The notes: a model not told the origin generated them from the sequence alone. A DNA stretch of 64,000 nt from Acidipropionibacterium acidipropionici (GCF_001441165.1 NZ_CP013126.1:2571551-2635550), one strand, 5' to 3'. Shown: positions 33,361 to 44,095, numbered from the stretch's first letter. A program made the numbers and translations.

Positions 33361-34591
33361 GACGACGACCGACCACACCGATCCCGCCGACCAGGCCTGG
33401 GGCGACCGCTACTCCCACTCCCTGCTGGGGGTCTTCGGAACCCCGCAGCTGTGCCTGGTCTCCGGCCAGGGCTGCCGGGTCACCGACGCCGACGGCCGTG
33501 AGTACCTGGACCTACTGGGCGGTATCGCCGTCAACGCCCTGGGGTACGCCCACCCCGCCTGGGTGAAGGCCGTCAGCGAGCAGGCGGCCACCCTGGCCCA
33601 CGTCTCCAACTTCTTCACCACCCCCACCCAGGTCGAGCTGGCCGAGAAGCTGCTGGAGATCGCCCAGGCCCCCGACGGCTCGGCCGTGTTCTTCTCGAAC
33701 TCGGGCACCGAGGCCAACGAGGCCGTCCTCAAGATTGTCAAGGCGCACCGCCCCGGCGGACGTGTGCTCGCTCTGGAGCACGCCTTCCACGGGCGCACCC
33801 TCGGCGCCCTGGCACTCACCCACAAGGAGGCCTACCGGGCCCCCTTCGGACATCTCGGCGCCGACGTCACCTTCATCCCCGCGGGCGACGCACGGGCCCT
33901 GGCCGATGAGCTCGACAAGGGAGATGTGGCCGGGCTCTTCATCGAACCCGTGCAGGGGGAGGCCGGGGTGTGGCCCCTGGCGGCGGACTATCTGCGTGAG
34001 GCGCGCCGGCTGACCGCCGAGCACGACGCCCTGCTCGTGGCCGACGAGGTGCAGTGCGGGATGGGCCGCACCGGGCGCTGGTTCGCCCACCAGGCCTCCG
34101 GCATCACCCCCGACGTCATGACACTGGCCAAGGCATTGGGAGGGGGCTTCCCGATCGGCGCCACCGTCACCTTCGGCACGGACAACTCGACGATCCTGAC
34201 CCCCGGCCAGCACGGCACCACCTTCGGCGGAAACCCACTGGCCTGCGCCGCCGGGCTGGCCGTCATCTCCACCATCGAGTCCGACGGGCTGCTGGAGAAC
34301 GCCCGGGCGGTCGGCGAGCATCTCGTCACCGCCATCGTCGGCATGAGCAACTCCCAGATCCTGGAGGTGCGCGGCCAAGGGCTGCTGCTGGGCATCCAGC
34401 TGGCCTCCGAGATCGCCCCGGCGGTGGTGAGGGCCGGCCTGGAGCGCGGCATCATCCTCAACGCCGCCAACCCCACCACCATTCGGCTGGCGCCGCCGCT
34501 CATCCTCGAGGAGGCCGACGCCGACCTCTTCGTCGCCGCTCTGCCCGGGCTGCTCGAGGCCGCGAATAGTACAGAGAACAAGGAGAACTGA
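33353..34591 (+). CDS. argD: Acetylornithine aminotransferase
   Basis: ArgD is a PLP class III aminotransferase that makes N-acetylornithine from the semialdehyde and glutamate. The 412-aa protein shows VFFSNSGTEANEAVLKIVKA (about residues 115-134), the aldimine-orienting VADEVQCGMGRTGRWFA, and the PLP lysine in MTLAKALGGGFPIGA (about residue 260). It overlaps the argB end by 8 nt, so translation is coupled. It may also act as succinyldiaminopimelate aminotransferase, as in some bacteria. Confidence 0.95.
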   Translation: MTETTTDHTDPADQAWGDRYSHSLLGVFGTPQLCLVSGQGCRVTDADGREYLDLLGGIAVNALGYAHPAWVKAVSEQAATLAHVSNFFTTPTQVELAEKLLEIAQAPDGSAVFFSNSGTEANEAVLKIVKAHRPGGRVLALEHAFHGRTLGALALTHKEAYRAPFGHLGADVTFIPAGDARALADELDKGDVAGLFIEPVQGEAGVWPLAADYLREARRLTAEHDALLVADEVQCGMGRTGRWFAHQASGITPDVMTLAKALGGGFPIGATVTFGTDNSTILTPGQHGTTFGGNPLACAAGLAVISTIESDGLLENARAVGEHLVTAIVGMSNSQILEVRGQGLLLGIQLASEIAPAVVRAGLERGIILNAANPTTIRLAPPLILEEADADLFVAALPGLLEAANSTENKEN

Positions 34592-34592
34592 G

Positions 34593-35525
34593 ATGCGTCA
34601 CTTCCTGCGCGACGACGACCTCACCAGCGATGAGCAGCGCGAGGTGCTGGCCCGAGGACTGGCGCTCAAGGCCGACCGGTTCGCCGAGAAGCCCTTCGCC
34701 GGTCCCCGGACGGTGGCCGTGGTCTTCGACAAGTCCTCCACGCGCACCAGGGTCTCCTTCGCCACCGGCATCGCCGACCTCGGCGGATCCCCCCTGGTGA
34801 TCGACGCCTCCAGCTCCCAGATGGGCCGGGGCGAGCCGATCGCCGACACCGCGCGGATCTTCTCCTCGATGTGCGCGATGATCGTGTGGCGCACCTTCGG
34901 CCAGGAGAGGATCGACGAGATGGCCGCCCACTCCTCCGTGCCGGTCGTCAACGCACTCACCGACCAGTTCCATCCCTGCCAGATCCTCGCCGACCTCATC
35001 ACGGTCGCCGAGGTCAAGGGGGGACTGGCCGCCGAGGGCCCGGCGCTGGCCGGGCGCAGCTTCGCCTACCTGGGCGACGGCGCCAACAACATGGCCGCCT
35101 CCTACCTGGTGGGTGGCGCCCTGGCCGGCATGGACGTGAGGATCGGGTGCCCCGCATCACACGCCCCCGACCCGGCGGTCGTCGCGAGAGCCACCGAGAT
35201 CGCCGAGGCGACCGGGGGAGCGATCACTGTCACCCCGGACCCACACGAGGCGGTGGCCGGGGTCGACGTCGTCGCCACCGACACCTGGGCGTCGATGGGC
35301 AATGAGGAGGCCGGGCACGCCGCCGAGGGGATGCTGGCCCCCTACCAGGTGACGTCGTCGCTGATGGCCGAGGGGAATGACGCCGTCTTCATGCACTGCC
35401 TGCCCGCCTACCGCGAGCACGAGGTGACCGCCGAGGTGATCGACGGCCCGGCATCGGTGGTCTGGCAGGAGGCCGAGAACCGCCTCCACGCGCAGAAGGG
35501 GCTCATGGCGTTTCTCATGAGCTAA
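34593..35525 (+). CDS. argF: Ornithine carbamoyltransferase
   Basis: OTCase carbamoylates ornithine to citrulline. The 310-aa protein has the carbamoyl-phosphate motif STRTRVSF (residues about 50-57), the FHPCQILADL segment (about residues 128-137) and the active-site Cys motif MHCLPAYREHEVTAEVI (about residues 266-282). It starts 1 nt after argD (AAGGAGAA upstream of the ATG). Its stop codon merges into the first unit of a tandem repeat array, which then occupies the whole gap to argH. Confidence 0.96.
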   Translation: MRHFLRDDDLTSDEQREVLARGLALKADRFAEKPFAGPRTVAVVFDKSSTRTRVSFATGIADLGGSPLVIDASSSQMGRGEPIADTARIFSSMCAMIVWRTFGQERIDEMAAHSSVPVVNALTDQFHPCQILADLITVAEVKGGLAAEGPALAGRSFAYLGDGANNMAASYLVGGALAGMDVRIGCPASHAPDPAVVARATEIAEATGGAITVTPDPHEAVAGVDVVATDTWASMGNEEAGHAAEGMLAPYQVTSSLMAEGNDAVFMHCLPAYREHEVTAEVIDGPASVVWQEAENRLHAQKGLMAFLMS

Positions 35526-35765
35526 GGGGGCGACCCCTTGAACCCCGATGCGCCGGTCCGCGGGCGGGAGGGTCTGCGCGCGCGGGCCTCAGCCGCTCCA
35601 GGGTGCGGGGGCGACCCCTTGAACCCCGATGCGCCGGTCCGCGGGCGGGAGAGTCTGCGCGCGCGGGCCTCACCCGCTCCAGGGTGCGGGGGGCGACCCC
35701 TTGAACCCCGATGCGCCGGTCCGCGGGCGGGAGGGTCTGCGCGCGCGGGCCTCAGCCGCTCCCGG
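35526..35765 (+). repeat. Three 81-82 bp tandem repeats between argF and argH
   Basis: Near-identical units begin at 35526, 35607 and 35688; the third ends near 35764 and lacks the last bases. Each starts with a small hairpin (GGGGCGACCCC then TTGAACCCCGATG), and runs through GGTCCGCGGGCGGG and GCGCGCGGGCCTCA. The units differ at only a few bases (one extra G; GGGTCT versus GAGTCT; CAGCCG versus CACCCG). They would be transcribed as part of the arg mRNA. An 83-codon reading exists through the array but looks accidental. No remnant of argR or argG is visible. Confidence 0.93.
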
Positions 35766-35789
35766 GCGGGAACCAGTAATGTCGTGTGA

Positions 35790-37241
<1,452 letters not shown>

Positions 37242-37310
37242 ATCGGCTCCGGGAGGGTTCAGGGACGGACGGGCTGGGTTCGTGCCCCGCAATGCGTCAA
37301 TATTGAAGGC

Positions 37311-37970
37311 ATGAGCAGTCCGTTCCCCAACCCGTTCCAGGGAAACGCGTTCCAGCAGCGCCCCAGCAACCCGGACGCGACACTGGATCTGCGAGTCACC
37401 AATGAGCAGCGGCAGCGGGTGCTCGACTACCTGGGTGACGCACTGGCGGACGGGCGCATCAACATGAGCGAGTTCGAGAAGCGCTCCGATGACGCCATCG
37501 CGGCCAAGACCCGTCGGGATCTCAACCAGAGCCTCTCCGGTCTGGCCACCGTCCCGCTGGTCTCGGCGGCAGTGCGCCCGGCGCGCTCCCCACTGGCGAA
37601 GACCGAACCCTCATCAGGCGGCTCCGCGGCCGCCGGGCTCATCGGACTGTCCCCCTTCGTGGCCGGTCCGGTGGGCCCGCTGATCGGGGTCGCGGCCACC
37701 GAGAAGGGATCGTGGACCCGCAAGCAGGTCGCCAACCAGGCCAACGCCCAGATTTACATGATCGCGATCGCGATCGTGCTCAGTGCGGTCGTCGGAAGCT
37801 CCATCATCTCGGGCCTGGCCTGGTTCGCATGGGCGGGCCTCACCCTGGTTCAGGCCATCAGGGCCTTTCAGGGGGAGTCCTGGCGAAATCCGCTGACCAG
37901 GGTGATCCCCTTCCAGATCGTCAACGAGGGTCCCGCGGAGCCCAAGAGCCTGGGCCGCGGACGCCGCTGA
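37311..37970 (+). CDS. DUF1707 domain membrane protein
   Basis: This 219-aa protein carries a DUF1707 (SHOCT-like) helical domain near its N-terminus: LRVTNEQRQRVLDYLGDALA, then DGRINMSEFEKRSDDAIAAK and TRRDLNQSLSGL (about residues 26-80). Two hydrophobic regions follow at about 105-130 and 145-185. Such proteins are common and uncharacterised in actinobacteria, often fused to membrane helices. The N-terminus is rich in Asn, Phe, Pro and Gln. It stands alone between argH and ssrA. Confidence 0.8.
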   Translation: MSSPFPNPFQGNAFQQRPSNPDATLDLRVTNEQRQRVLDYLGDALADGRINMSEFEKRSDDAIAAKTRRDLNQSLSGLATVPLVSAAVRPARSPLAKTEPSSGGSAAAGLIGLSPFVAGPVGPLIGVAATEKGSWTRKQVANQANAQIYMIAIAIVLSAVVGSSIISGLAWFAWAGLTLVQAIRAFQGESWRNPLTRVIPFQIVNEGPAEPKSLGRGRR

Positions 37971-38122
37971 GAGCGACCGGCTACACTGGAATACGTCACA
38001 CGGTTCATCCGTTGTGCACGGTGTCGGTCGCACTGCGGTGCTGGTCGCACACAGGGTCGGCGTGAGCCGGGCAGGCGTCCTCAGGGGACGGATGTCCGGG
38101 CATCGCGATGACAACTCAACAG

Positions 38123-38490
38123 GGGGATGACTGGTTTCGACTTGGGACGGTGTTTCCAGGAGAAGCGGGCCGAGAATCCAGGGTTATCTCGTTAACGACC
38201 CCTGGGAACCAATAAGTGCCGATAACAAGCGCACTGACTTCGCTCTCGCTGCCTGATCAGTGATCGAAGGGTCAGCCCGGACGTAGCCTTCCGTCCGGAA
38301 TCTGGCCTAATCTGAAGGCTTGCTGCGTGGTGATGGTCACGGGAACCACGCGGGACTTTACTGTGACTGGGCTTGTTCGCACCGTGTCGGTGAGAGTGTG
38401 AGAGCCGAGTAGAACGACAGCATCGACTGCGCCCGGAGAATGTCTGGTTCGCCTTTCAAGGACGCGGGTTCAATTCCCGCCATCTCCACC
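38123..38490 (+). ncRNA. ssrA: Transfer-messenger RNA (tmRNA)
   Basis: GGGGATG at the 5' end pairs with CATCTCC near the 3' end to form the tRNA-like acceptor, and GGTTCAATTCCC is the T arm. The tag frame at 38218-38256 (GCC resume codon) encodes ADNKRTDFALAA followed by TGA. The FALAA end matches the degron typical of tmRNA tags. The pseudoknot-forming GC repeats around 38285-38400 are as expected. CCA is not encoded (discriminator A, then CC). A TACACT -10-like box lies about 135 nt upstream (37982-37987), which would give a 5' precursor for RNase P. Confidence 0.96.
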
Positions 38491-38496
38491 CCCTCG

Positions 38497-38531
38497 AGGA
38501 CCCCCACCTGCTCCGGCAGGTGGGGGTCCTT
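38497..38531 (+). terminator. Terminator of ssrA
   Basis: A perfect 15-bp stem (AGGACCCCCACCTGC with its complement) and a TCCG loop begin 6 nt after the tmRNA, followed by TTCT-like bases. Confidence 0.85.
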
Positions 38532-38628
38532 CTGCGTCCGGGGGAGGCCGGCCCGGAATCGGATGCCCGGTACGTGACTGCTGCTCGACCGCCGGCCGCC
38601 GTTGCCGGGGGCGTGGGAGGATGGGCCC

Positions 38629-39195
38629 ATGATCCTGGCTGATCCGCCCCGCGCCGGCGAGCTGCTCGTCGCCACCTCCGCGGTGACCGCCGGGATCTTC
38701 GCCCGCTCGGTGATCTATCTGCTGGACGCCGACAGTCAGGGGACCCTCGGAGTCGTGCTCAACACACCCTCCACCCTGGCCCTGGACGGCGTGCTGCCCG
38801 CCTGGGTACCGCTCACCACACCGCCCCAGCGGCTCTTCCAGGGCGGGCCCGTCTCACCCAACGGTGCGGTCTGCCTGGCCCGTCTCCAGCACGTCTCGGA
38901 GGAGCCCCCCGGTTGGAGGCGGGTCTCGGGACCGGTCGGGCTGCTGCATCTCGACACCCCGGTGGAACTCGTCGAGGGGGCGTACTCGGACCTGCGGATC
39001 TTCGCCGGCTACTCCGGCTGGGAGCCCGGGCAGCTCGAGGCCGAGATCATCCGCGGGGACTGGGTGCGTGCCCGGGCCCATGAGGAGGACCTCTTCGGAT
39101 CGGACCCGCACACCCTCTGGCGCCGCGTCCTGCGCCGCCAGAACGGCACGACCGCCATGATGGCGACCATGCCGGATGACTGCGATCTCAACTGA
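38629..39195 (+). CDS. YqgE/AlgH family protein (UPF0301)
   Basis: This 188-aa protein belongs to UPF0301, a conserved family of unknown biochemical role. Landmarks are AGELLVATSAVTAGIFARSV (about residues 8-27), GTLGVVLNTPS (about residues 37-47), FQGGPVSPNGAVCLARL (about residues 68-84) and the FAGYSGWEPGQLEAEI motif (about residues 125-140), which is the family hallmark. GGGAGG lies 8 nt before the ATG. It stands between ssrA and mtrA. Confidence 0.9.
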   Translation: MILADPPRAGELLVATSAVTAGIFARSVIYLLDADSQGTLGVVLNTPSTLALDGVLPAWVPLTTPPQRLFQGGPVSPNGAVCLARLQHVSEEPPGWRRVSGPVGLLHLDTPVELVEGAYSDLRIFAGYSGWEPGQLEAEIIRGDWVRARAHEEDLFGSDPHTLWRRVLRRQNGTTAMMATMPDDCDLN

Positions 39196-39273
39196 TACCG
39201 GGAGCCCTCGCTAGTATCTGTGATGTTGGCGGGCCCTGTGGAGGACCCGTGCAGACCCGTGAGGAGGTCGAAC

Positions 39274-39996
39274 GTGTCCCAGCCCGGAACTGAATCGTCC
39301 GGCCAGCGGATTCTCGTCGTCGATGATGATCCCGCCCTGGCAGAGATGCTCCAGCTCGTGCTGCGCAAAGAACGGTTCATCACCGACTGGTGCTCGAGCG
39401 GCACGGCCGCACTTCCCGCGTTCGAGAAGTTCAGGCCCGACCTTCTCCTGCTGGACCTGATGCTCCCCGGTCTCAGCGGCATCGAGGTGTGCCGCGAGAT
39501 CAGGCGGGTCTCCGGCACGCCGATCATCATGCTGACCGCCCGCTCCGACACCCATGACGTGGTCGCCGGCCTCGAGGCGGGAGCCGATGACTACGTGTCC
39601 AAGCCGTTCAAGTCAAAGGAGCTGGTGGCCCGGATGCGGGCCAGGCTGCGTCAGCCCCTGGATGCCGCACCCGAGGCCGACCTCATGACCGTCGGCGACA
39701 TCACCGTCGACGTGCGGGCCCACCAGGTGACACGCGACGGCGAGGAGATCTCGCTGACCCCGCTGGAGTTCGATCTGCTGGTCGCCCTGGCGCGGCGGCC
39801 CCACGAGGTGTTCAGCCGCGACCTGCTTCTCCAGGAGGTGTGGGGGTACCGCCACGCCGCCGACAACAGGCTGGTCAACGTCCACGTCCAGAGGCTCCGC
39901 TCGAAGATCGAGCGGGATCCCGAGCATCCGAGCATCGTCATCACCGTCCGAGGAGTCGGCTACCGGGCCGGCGACGGCGGCGAGGAGGACCGCTGA
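39274..39996 (+). CDS. mtrA: Response regulator MtrA
   Basis: MtrA is an OmpR-family response regulator that controls cell-wall metabolism, osmotic response and division in actinobacteria. The 240-aa protein has a receiver domain with the acidic pair VVDDDPALAEML, the phosphoacceptor Asp (residue 61 in LLLLDLMLPGLSG), the switch Thr and the Lys of YVSKPFKSKELV. A winged helix follows (ISLTPLEFDLLVALARRPHE, about residues 157-176; RLVNVHVQRLRSKIERDPE). The GTG start (39274) has GAGGAGG 6 nt upstream. TAGTAT at 39212-39217 is the likely -10, giving a 5' leader of about 50 nt. mtrB starts 8 nt after the stop. Confidence 0.94.
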   Translation: MSQPGTESSGQRILVVDDDPALAEMLQLVLRKERFITDWCSSGTAALPAFEKFRPDLLLLDLMLPGLSGIEVCREIRRVSGTPIIMLTARSDTHDVVAGLEAGADDYVSKPFKSKELVARMRARLRQPLDAAPEADLMTVGDITVDVRAHQVTRDGEEISLTPLEFDLLVALARRPHEVFSRDLLLQEVWGYRHAADNRLVNVHVQRLRSKIERDPEHPSIVITVRGVGYRAGDGGEEDR

Positions 39997-40003
39997 GTCG
40001 CCC

Positions 40004-41626
40004 GTGCGGCTCCGCGGCATCCCGATGCAGCTGCGCGACAGGAGAATTCTCGGTGCCCCCGCCCGACTGTGGTGGTCCTCACTGGCGCTGAGAATGGTCA
40101 CGACGACCCTCGTCGCCACCATCATCGTCCTGCTGCTCGCCGGGCTATTCCTCATCCGGCAGGTCACCTCCGGCATCCTCCAGGCCAAGCAGAACGCCGC
40201 GGTGGCCGAGGCCACGACGTCCCTCTCGCGGATCCAGGACCAGCTGCGCAGCACCGACCTGCGCACCGCCTCCCTGTACGAGCGCCTCAACCAGCTCGCC
40301 GACGAGGCGGCCAGCCAGTCGGGCCAGTACCACGTCATCATCCAGGGTCCGGTCTCCGGACTGGTCTCCGAGGGGATCTCGGTGACCTCGATACCCAAGG
40401 CCCTCCAGGACACCGCCTCCACGCGTGACGGCATGTGGGCCCAGCCCACCACCGTGCGCTACACCACTGCCGACCGCCCGTCGGAACCCGGCCTGGTGGT
40501 GGCCTCCACCCTGTGGGCGCCGGGGGAGTCGAAGGGCTTCCCGATCTACTTCATCTTCCCCGAGACCCAGGAGGCCGAGACCATCGACCTGGTGCAGCGG
40601 GTCGTCGCGATCACCGGGTGCCTCATCGTCATCGCGATGGGGGCGGCCACCTTCCTGGGCACCCGTGCGATCTCGGCACCGGTGCGCCAGGCGAGCATCT
40701 CGGCCCAGAGGGTCGCCGCCGGGAGGCTCGACGAGAGGCTGCCGGTGCGAGGCACCGACGATCTCGCGAGGCTCGCGGTCTCCATGAACGAGATGGCCAC
40801 CGAGCTGCAGCGCCGGATCCGGGAGCTGGAGGAGCTGTCCTCCTTCCAGCGTCAGTTCGTCTCCGACGTCTCCCACGAGCTGCGCACCCCGCTGACCACC
40901 GTGCGGATGGCCGCCGACATGCTGCGCGACGCCCGTGACGAGACCGACCCCGCCATGGTGCGGGCCACCGAGCTGCTCCACGACGAGCTGGAGAGATTCG
41001 AGTCGTTGCTCGCCGACCTGCTGGAGATCTCCCGGTTCGACGCCGGGGCGGCCGTGCTGGCCCTCGACGAGACAGACGTCGCCGACCTGGTCGCCGACGA
41101 GGTGGACGCCGCCAGACCGCTGGCCCGACGGATGGAGACACCGCTGGTGGTGCGGACGGGAACCGACGCCACCGCCGAGATCGACTCCCGCAGGATCCGC
41201 AGGATCCTGCGGAACCTGGTGGCCAACGCCCTCGAGCACGGCGAGGGCCGACCAGTGGAGGTCACCGTGGACTCCGACGATCAGGCGGTGGCGGTGACCG
41301 TGCGCGATCACGGCATCGGCTTCGAGCTCTGGCAGTCCGAGCAGGTCTTCGCCCGCTTCTGGCGCGCCGACCCGGCCCGGGTGCGCACCGTCGGCGGGAC
41401 CGGCCTGGGACTGGCGATCTCCCTGGAGGACGCTCACCTCCACCACGGCTGGCTGTCGGCCTGGGGGATGCCTCACCAGGGCGCGCAGTTCCGGCTGACG
41501 GTGCCCCGGCGGGCGGGGGAGGAGCTCACCGGATCCCCGCTGCCCGAGGTGCCCGCAGACGCCGTTCTGAGGGCCCTGCCGCCGGGGACCGGTCACGGCG
41601 AGGAGGGGGCCCCTCATGACCGGTGA
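40004..41626 (+). CDS. mtrB: Sensor histidine kinase MtrB
   Basis: MtrB is the membrane kinase for MtrA. The 540-aa protein has a first membrane helix (ATIIVLLLAGLFLI, about residues 39-52), an extracellular sensor domain of about 140 residues, a second helix (about residues 203-222), a HAMP linker, and the dimerisation motif SDVSHELRTPLTTVRMAADM with phospho-His at 291. The ATPase domain shows the N box (NLVANALEHGEG), and the G1/G2 boxes VRDHGIGFE and GGTGLGLAISLEDA. GTG at 40004 is used; an ATG 21 nt later is an alternative. The 3' end overlaps lpqB by 11 nt. Confidence 0.93.
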   Translation: MRLRGIPMQLRDRRILGAPARLWWSSLALRMVTTTLVATIIVLLLAGLFLIRQVTSGILQAKQNAAVAEATTSLSRIQDQLRSTDLRTASLYERLNQLADEAASQSGQYHVIIQGPVSGLVSEGISVTSIPKALQDTASTRDGMWAQPTTVRYTTADRPSEPGLVVASTLWAPGESKGFPIYFIFPETQEAETIDLVQRVVAITGCLIVIAMGAATFLGTRAISAPVRQASISAQRVAAGRLDERLPVRGTDDLARLAVSMNEMATELQRRIRELEELSSFQRQFVSDVSHELRTPLTTVRMAADMLRDARDETDPAMVRATELLHDELERFESLLADLLEISRFDAGAAVLALDETDVADLVADEVDAARPLARRMETPLVVRTGTDATAEIDSRRIRRILRNLVANALEHGEGRPVEVTVDSDDQAVAVTVRDHGIGFELWQSEQVFARFWRADPARVRTVGGTGLGLAISLEDAHLHHGWLSAWGMPHQGAQFRLTVPRRAGEELTGSPLPEVPADAVLRALPPGTGHGEEGAPHDR

Positions 41627-43382
41627 GTGGTCGAGGCGCGGATTCCTGGGCCTGCTGGGCGGTCTGGGCCTGATGGCCGGGTGCGCCCAGGTGCCCACCA
41701 CCGGGCCGGTGGTCCGCGTCCAGAGCAGCTCCAGCGCTCCCCAGCGGCCCGGTATCGACGTCGCCCCCCAGCCCCCGGCGCGCGGGGCCTCCCCCGACCT
41801 GATCCTGGCGGGCTTCCTTCAGGCCATGACGAGCGCCACCGACGGATACCGACTCGCTCGGGAGTACCTCACCGGCTCGGCCGCCCGCGACTGGGATCCG
41901 CAGTCGGAGGCGGTGATCTACGACGCCACCCAGAACAAGCCGGTCGCCACGGATCGTGACGCGAGCCTGAGGGCCCCGGTCATCGCCCGGCTGGACCGCG
42001 GCGGCAGATACCGCGCGGCCGGAAGCGACGTGTTCGACCACGACTTCGCCATGGTGCGGGTCGACGGACAATGGCGGATCTCACGGCCCCCGCGCGGACT
42101 GGTGCTCTCCCAGTTCACCTTCACCCGCAACTACCGAACCATCCCGCTGTACTTCCCGGGGCGGCGCAGCGCCTACCTGGCGCCCGATCTGATCCACCTG
42201 CCGCAGGCGTCGGCTGTCCCGACGACCGCGGTAGCCAGCCTGCTGGCCGGCCCCAACAGCTGGTTGGCGGGGTCCGTGGACAGCGTCGTACCGACAGGTA
42301 CCAGACTGTCCGCCAATGCGGTGCCGGTCGGGCAGGGCGCGGTGGCGGTGGTGAGCCTCACGAGCGAGGTCGCCCCGCTCACCGATGCCCAGCGTCGACA
42401 GATGGCCGGGCAGATCGCCTGGACGCTGTCCTCCTTCGACGGGGTCTCCCGGGTGCGTCTCACGTCCGGCGGCTCCAACCTGTCGATCCCCGGGGCCGCC
42501 GAGGACGACACGGTCTCGACCAGCCTGTTCACCTCGATGTCGCCGCTCATGTCTTCGGAGATCCCGGCCATGATGGCCACCCGCGGTGGACGGATCGTCA
42601 CGGTTCCCGACTCCGGATCGCCGACCGCCGTCCCGGGCCTCATGGGATCGGACCGGGCACCCAGGATCTCCTCGATGGCCGTCGAGAGGTCCGGGGGGCG
42701 CTGGGCCCTCGTCGACGCTGAGGCGCAGTCCCTGCTGCTGTGGAAGACCGGTTCCGAGCGGGTCGACACGCTGGTGCGCGGCACCGGCCTGATCCGGCCC
42801 CAGATCGCCACGGACGGGTCGATCTGGACGATCGGAAGACAGGGCACCGGGTCCCGGGTCCACGCATTCGGCGAATCGGGCAGACCCCTGTCGGTGCAGG
42901 CCCCTCAGCTCGCCGGGATCGTCGTGCTCGCCTTCTCGCTCTCGCCCGATCTCACCCGAATGGCGATGGTGATCCGGAGCCGGGGCCGCTCCCGGCTCGC
43001 CATGGCCAGGATCCGGCCGGGCGCCTCCGACCCGCAGACGATCATCGTCGACGGCCTCTCGGAGCTGCCACTGGGGATCGTGGACCGGGGTCTCACCCTC
43101 ATCGCCGACGTCGGGTGGGTCACCACGAGCTCCCTCATCGTGCTCGCCAGGGCCACCGAGGACGGCCCCGGATCGCCCTACCAGCTCTCCCTCGACGGGT
43201 CGGGCGCCACCACCATCGGGCCCATGAGCGGCACCGACATGGTCTCCCTGGCGACCCTGCCGCGCGCCGACGGGCTCAATGCCCTGGTCCTCACCGCCGA
43301 CGGCGAGCTGCTGCGCTACGAGGACCGCTACCGGTGGCGCCGGATCCTGACGGGGGCCGGGCAGGCCGCGATCAGCTTCTAG
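41616..43382 (+). CDS. lpqB: Lipoprotein LpqB, MtrAB accessory protein
   Basis: LpqB is an extracytoplasmic lipoprotein that acts with the MtrB sensor domain. The 588-aa protein begins with a Tat/Sec-like signal (WSRRGFLGLLGGLGLMAGC), whose lipobox Cys is residue 23. A GerMN domain (about residues 180-310; the SLLAGPNSWLAGSVDSVVP region) precedes a C-terminal beta-propeller-like LpqB domain (from about residue 330) with repeated short strands. Overlap with mtrB and the conserved mtrA-mtrB-lpqB order support the assignment. The twin Arg suggests Tat export, but this is not certain. Confidence 0.92.
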   Translation: MTGEWSRRGFLGLLGGLGLMAGCAQVPTTGPVVRVQSSSSAPQRPGIDVAPQPPARGASPDLILAGFLQAMTSATDGYRLAREYLTGSAARDWDPQSEAVIYDATQNKPVATDRDASLRAPVIARLDRGGRYRAAGSDVFDHDFAMVRVDGQWRISRPPRGLVLSQFTFTRNYRTIPLYFPGRRSAYLAPDLIHLPQASAVPTTAVASLLAGPNSWLAGSVDSVVPTGTRLSANAVPVGQGAVAVVSLTSEVAPLTDAQRRQMAGQIAWTLSSFDGVSRVRLTSGGSNLSIPGAAEDDTVSTSLFTSMSPLMSSEIPAMMATRGGRIVTVPDSGSPTAVPGLMGSDRAPRISSMAVERSGGRWALVDAEAQSLLLWKTGSERVDTLVRGTGLIRPQIATDGSIWTIGRQGTGSRVHAFGESGRPLSVQAPQLAGIVVLAFSLSPDLTRMAMVIRSRGRSRLAMARIRPGASDPQTIIVDGLSELPLGIVDRGLTLIADVGWVTTSSLIVLARATEDGPGSPYQLSLDGSGATTIGPMSGTDMVSLATLPRADGLNALVLTADGELLRYEDRYRWRRILTGAGQAAISF

Positions 43383-43438
43383 GCGCGGGGCACACGTCCC
43401 CGGCGAAACCTTCCCCGCACCCGTGCCGATACGTCACC

Positions 43439-44095
43439 ATGGCGGTCATGGGCGTCTTCGAACCCCTGGCCGATCTGCTGCTGGGAGCCTGCTGCCCGGG
43501 GTGCGGCGCCCCGGGCCTCGGCGTCTGCGCCGACTGTCTCGCGGCCGTCCGCCCGGCCCCGCGGGTCATCCTCGACGGGCCGCCCCCGGTGGTCGCCTGC
43601 CTGCCCTACCGGGCACCGCTCACCAGTCTGGTGACCGCCCACAAGGACCGCGGCGCCGGATGGCTGTGCGACCTTCTCGGATCCTGGCTCGCCCCGGGGC
43701 TGGCCGCGGTGGTCGAGGCAGCCGGGAGCTGCCCGGCCCTGGTGCCGCTGCCGTCCACCCCGGCGGCGGTGCGACGCCGCGGCGCCGATCATGTCCTCGA
43801 CCTGCTGAGAGCGGCGTCGGTCCGATGCGGGCTGCCGCGTGAGGCAGTCAGCCCGCTGCTGCGCCGCACCCGACGGGTCCGCGACCAGGTCGAGGTCTCC
43901 CACCAGGAGCGCTCGGGCAACCAGGCCGGATCGATGAGCGCGGTGCGCGGGGAGGGCCCGGTGGTGGTCGTCGACGACATCCGCACGACTGGCGCCAGCC
44001 TCGACGAGGCGGTTCGCGCCCTGACGGCCTCCGGCCACGACGTGCTGGCAGCACTGGTGCTCGCCGACGCCGAGCATCCCCGCCGCTGGGCGTGA
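43439..44095 (+). CDS. ComF family phosphoribosyltransferase-like protein
   Basis: This 218-aa protein has an N-terminal zinc-ribbon-like set of cysteines (CCPGCGAPGLGVCADC, about residues 19-34) and a PRTase fold ending with the PRPP motif VVVVDDIRTTGASLDEAVRA (about residues 176-195). ComF proteins take part in DNA uptake in competent bacteria, but many actinobacteria carry them in the mtr-hpf-secA cluster without known competence, so the role here is open. The Q/N-containing SHQERSGNQAGSM region is typical. The start is uncertain: 43439 or 43448, both without a good Shine-Dalgarno. Confidence 0.85.
   Translation: MAVMGVFEPLADLLLGACCPGCGAPGLGVCADCLAAVRPAPRVILDGPPPVVACLPYRAPLTSLVTAHKDRGAGWLCDLLGSWLAPGLAAVVEAAGSCPALVPLPSTPAAVRRRGADHVLDLLRAASVRCGLPREAVSPLLRRTRRVRDQVEVSHQERSGNQAGSMSAVRGEGPVVVVDDIRTTGASLDEAVRALTASGHDVLAALVLADAEHPRRWA

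Noticed and set aside
35526-35765. CRISPR array
   Set aside because: The units are 81-82 bp and contiguous, with no unique spacers, and there are no cas genes.
35538-35789. An 83-codon frame running through the tandem repeats
   Set aside because: The frame is open only because of GC content and repeat structure. The predicted protein is mostly Arg/Ala/Pro/Gly repeats with no Shine-Dalgarno before its ATG.
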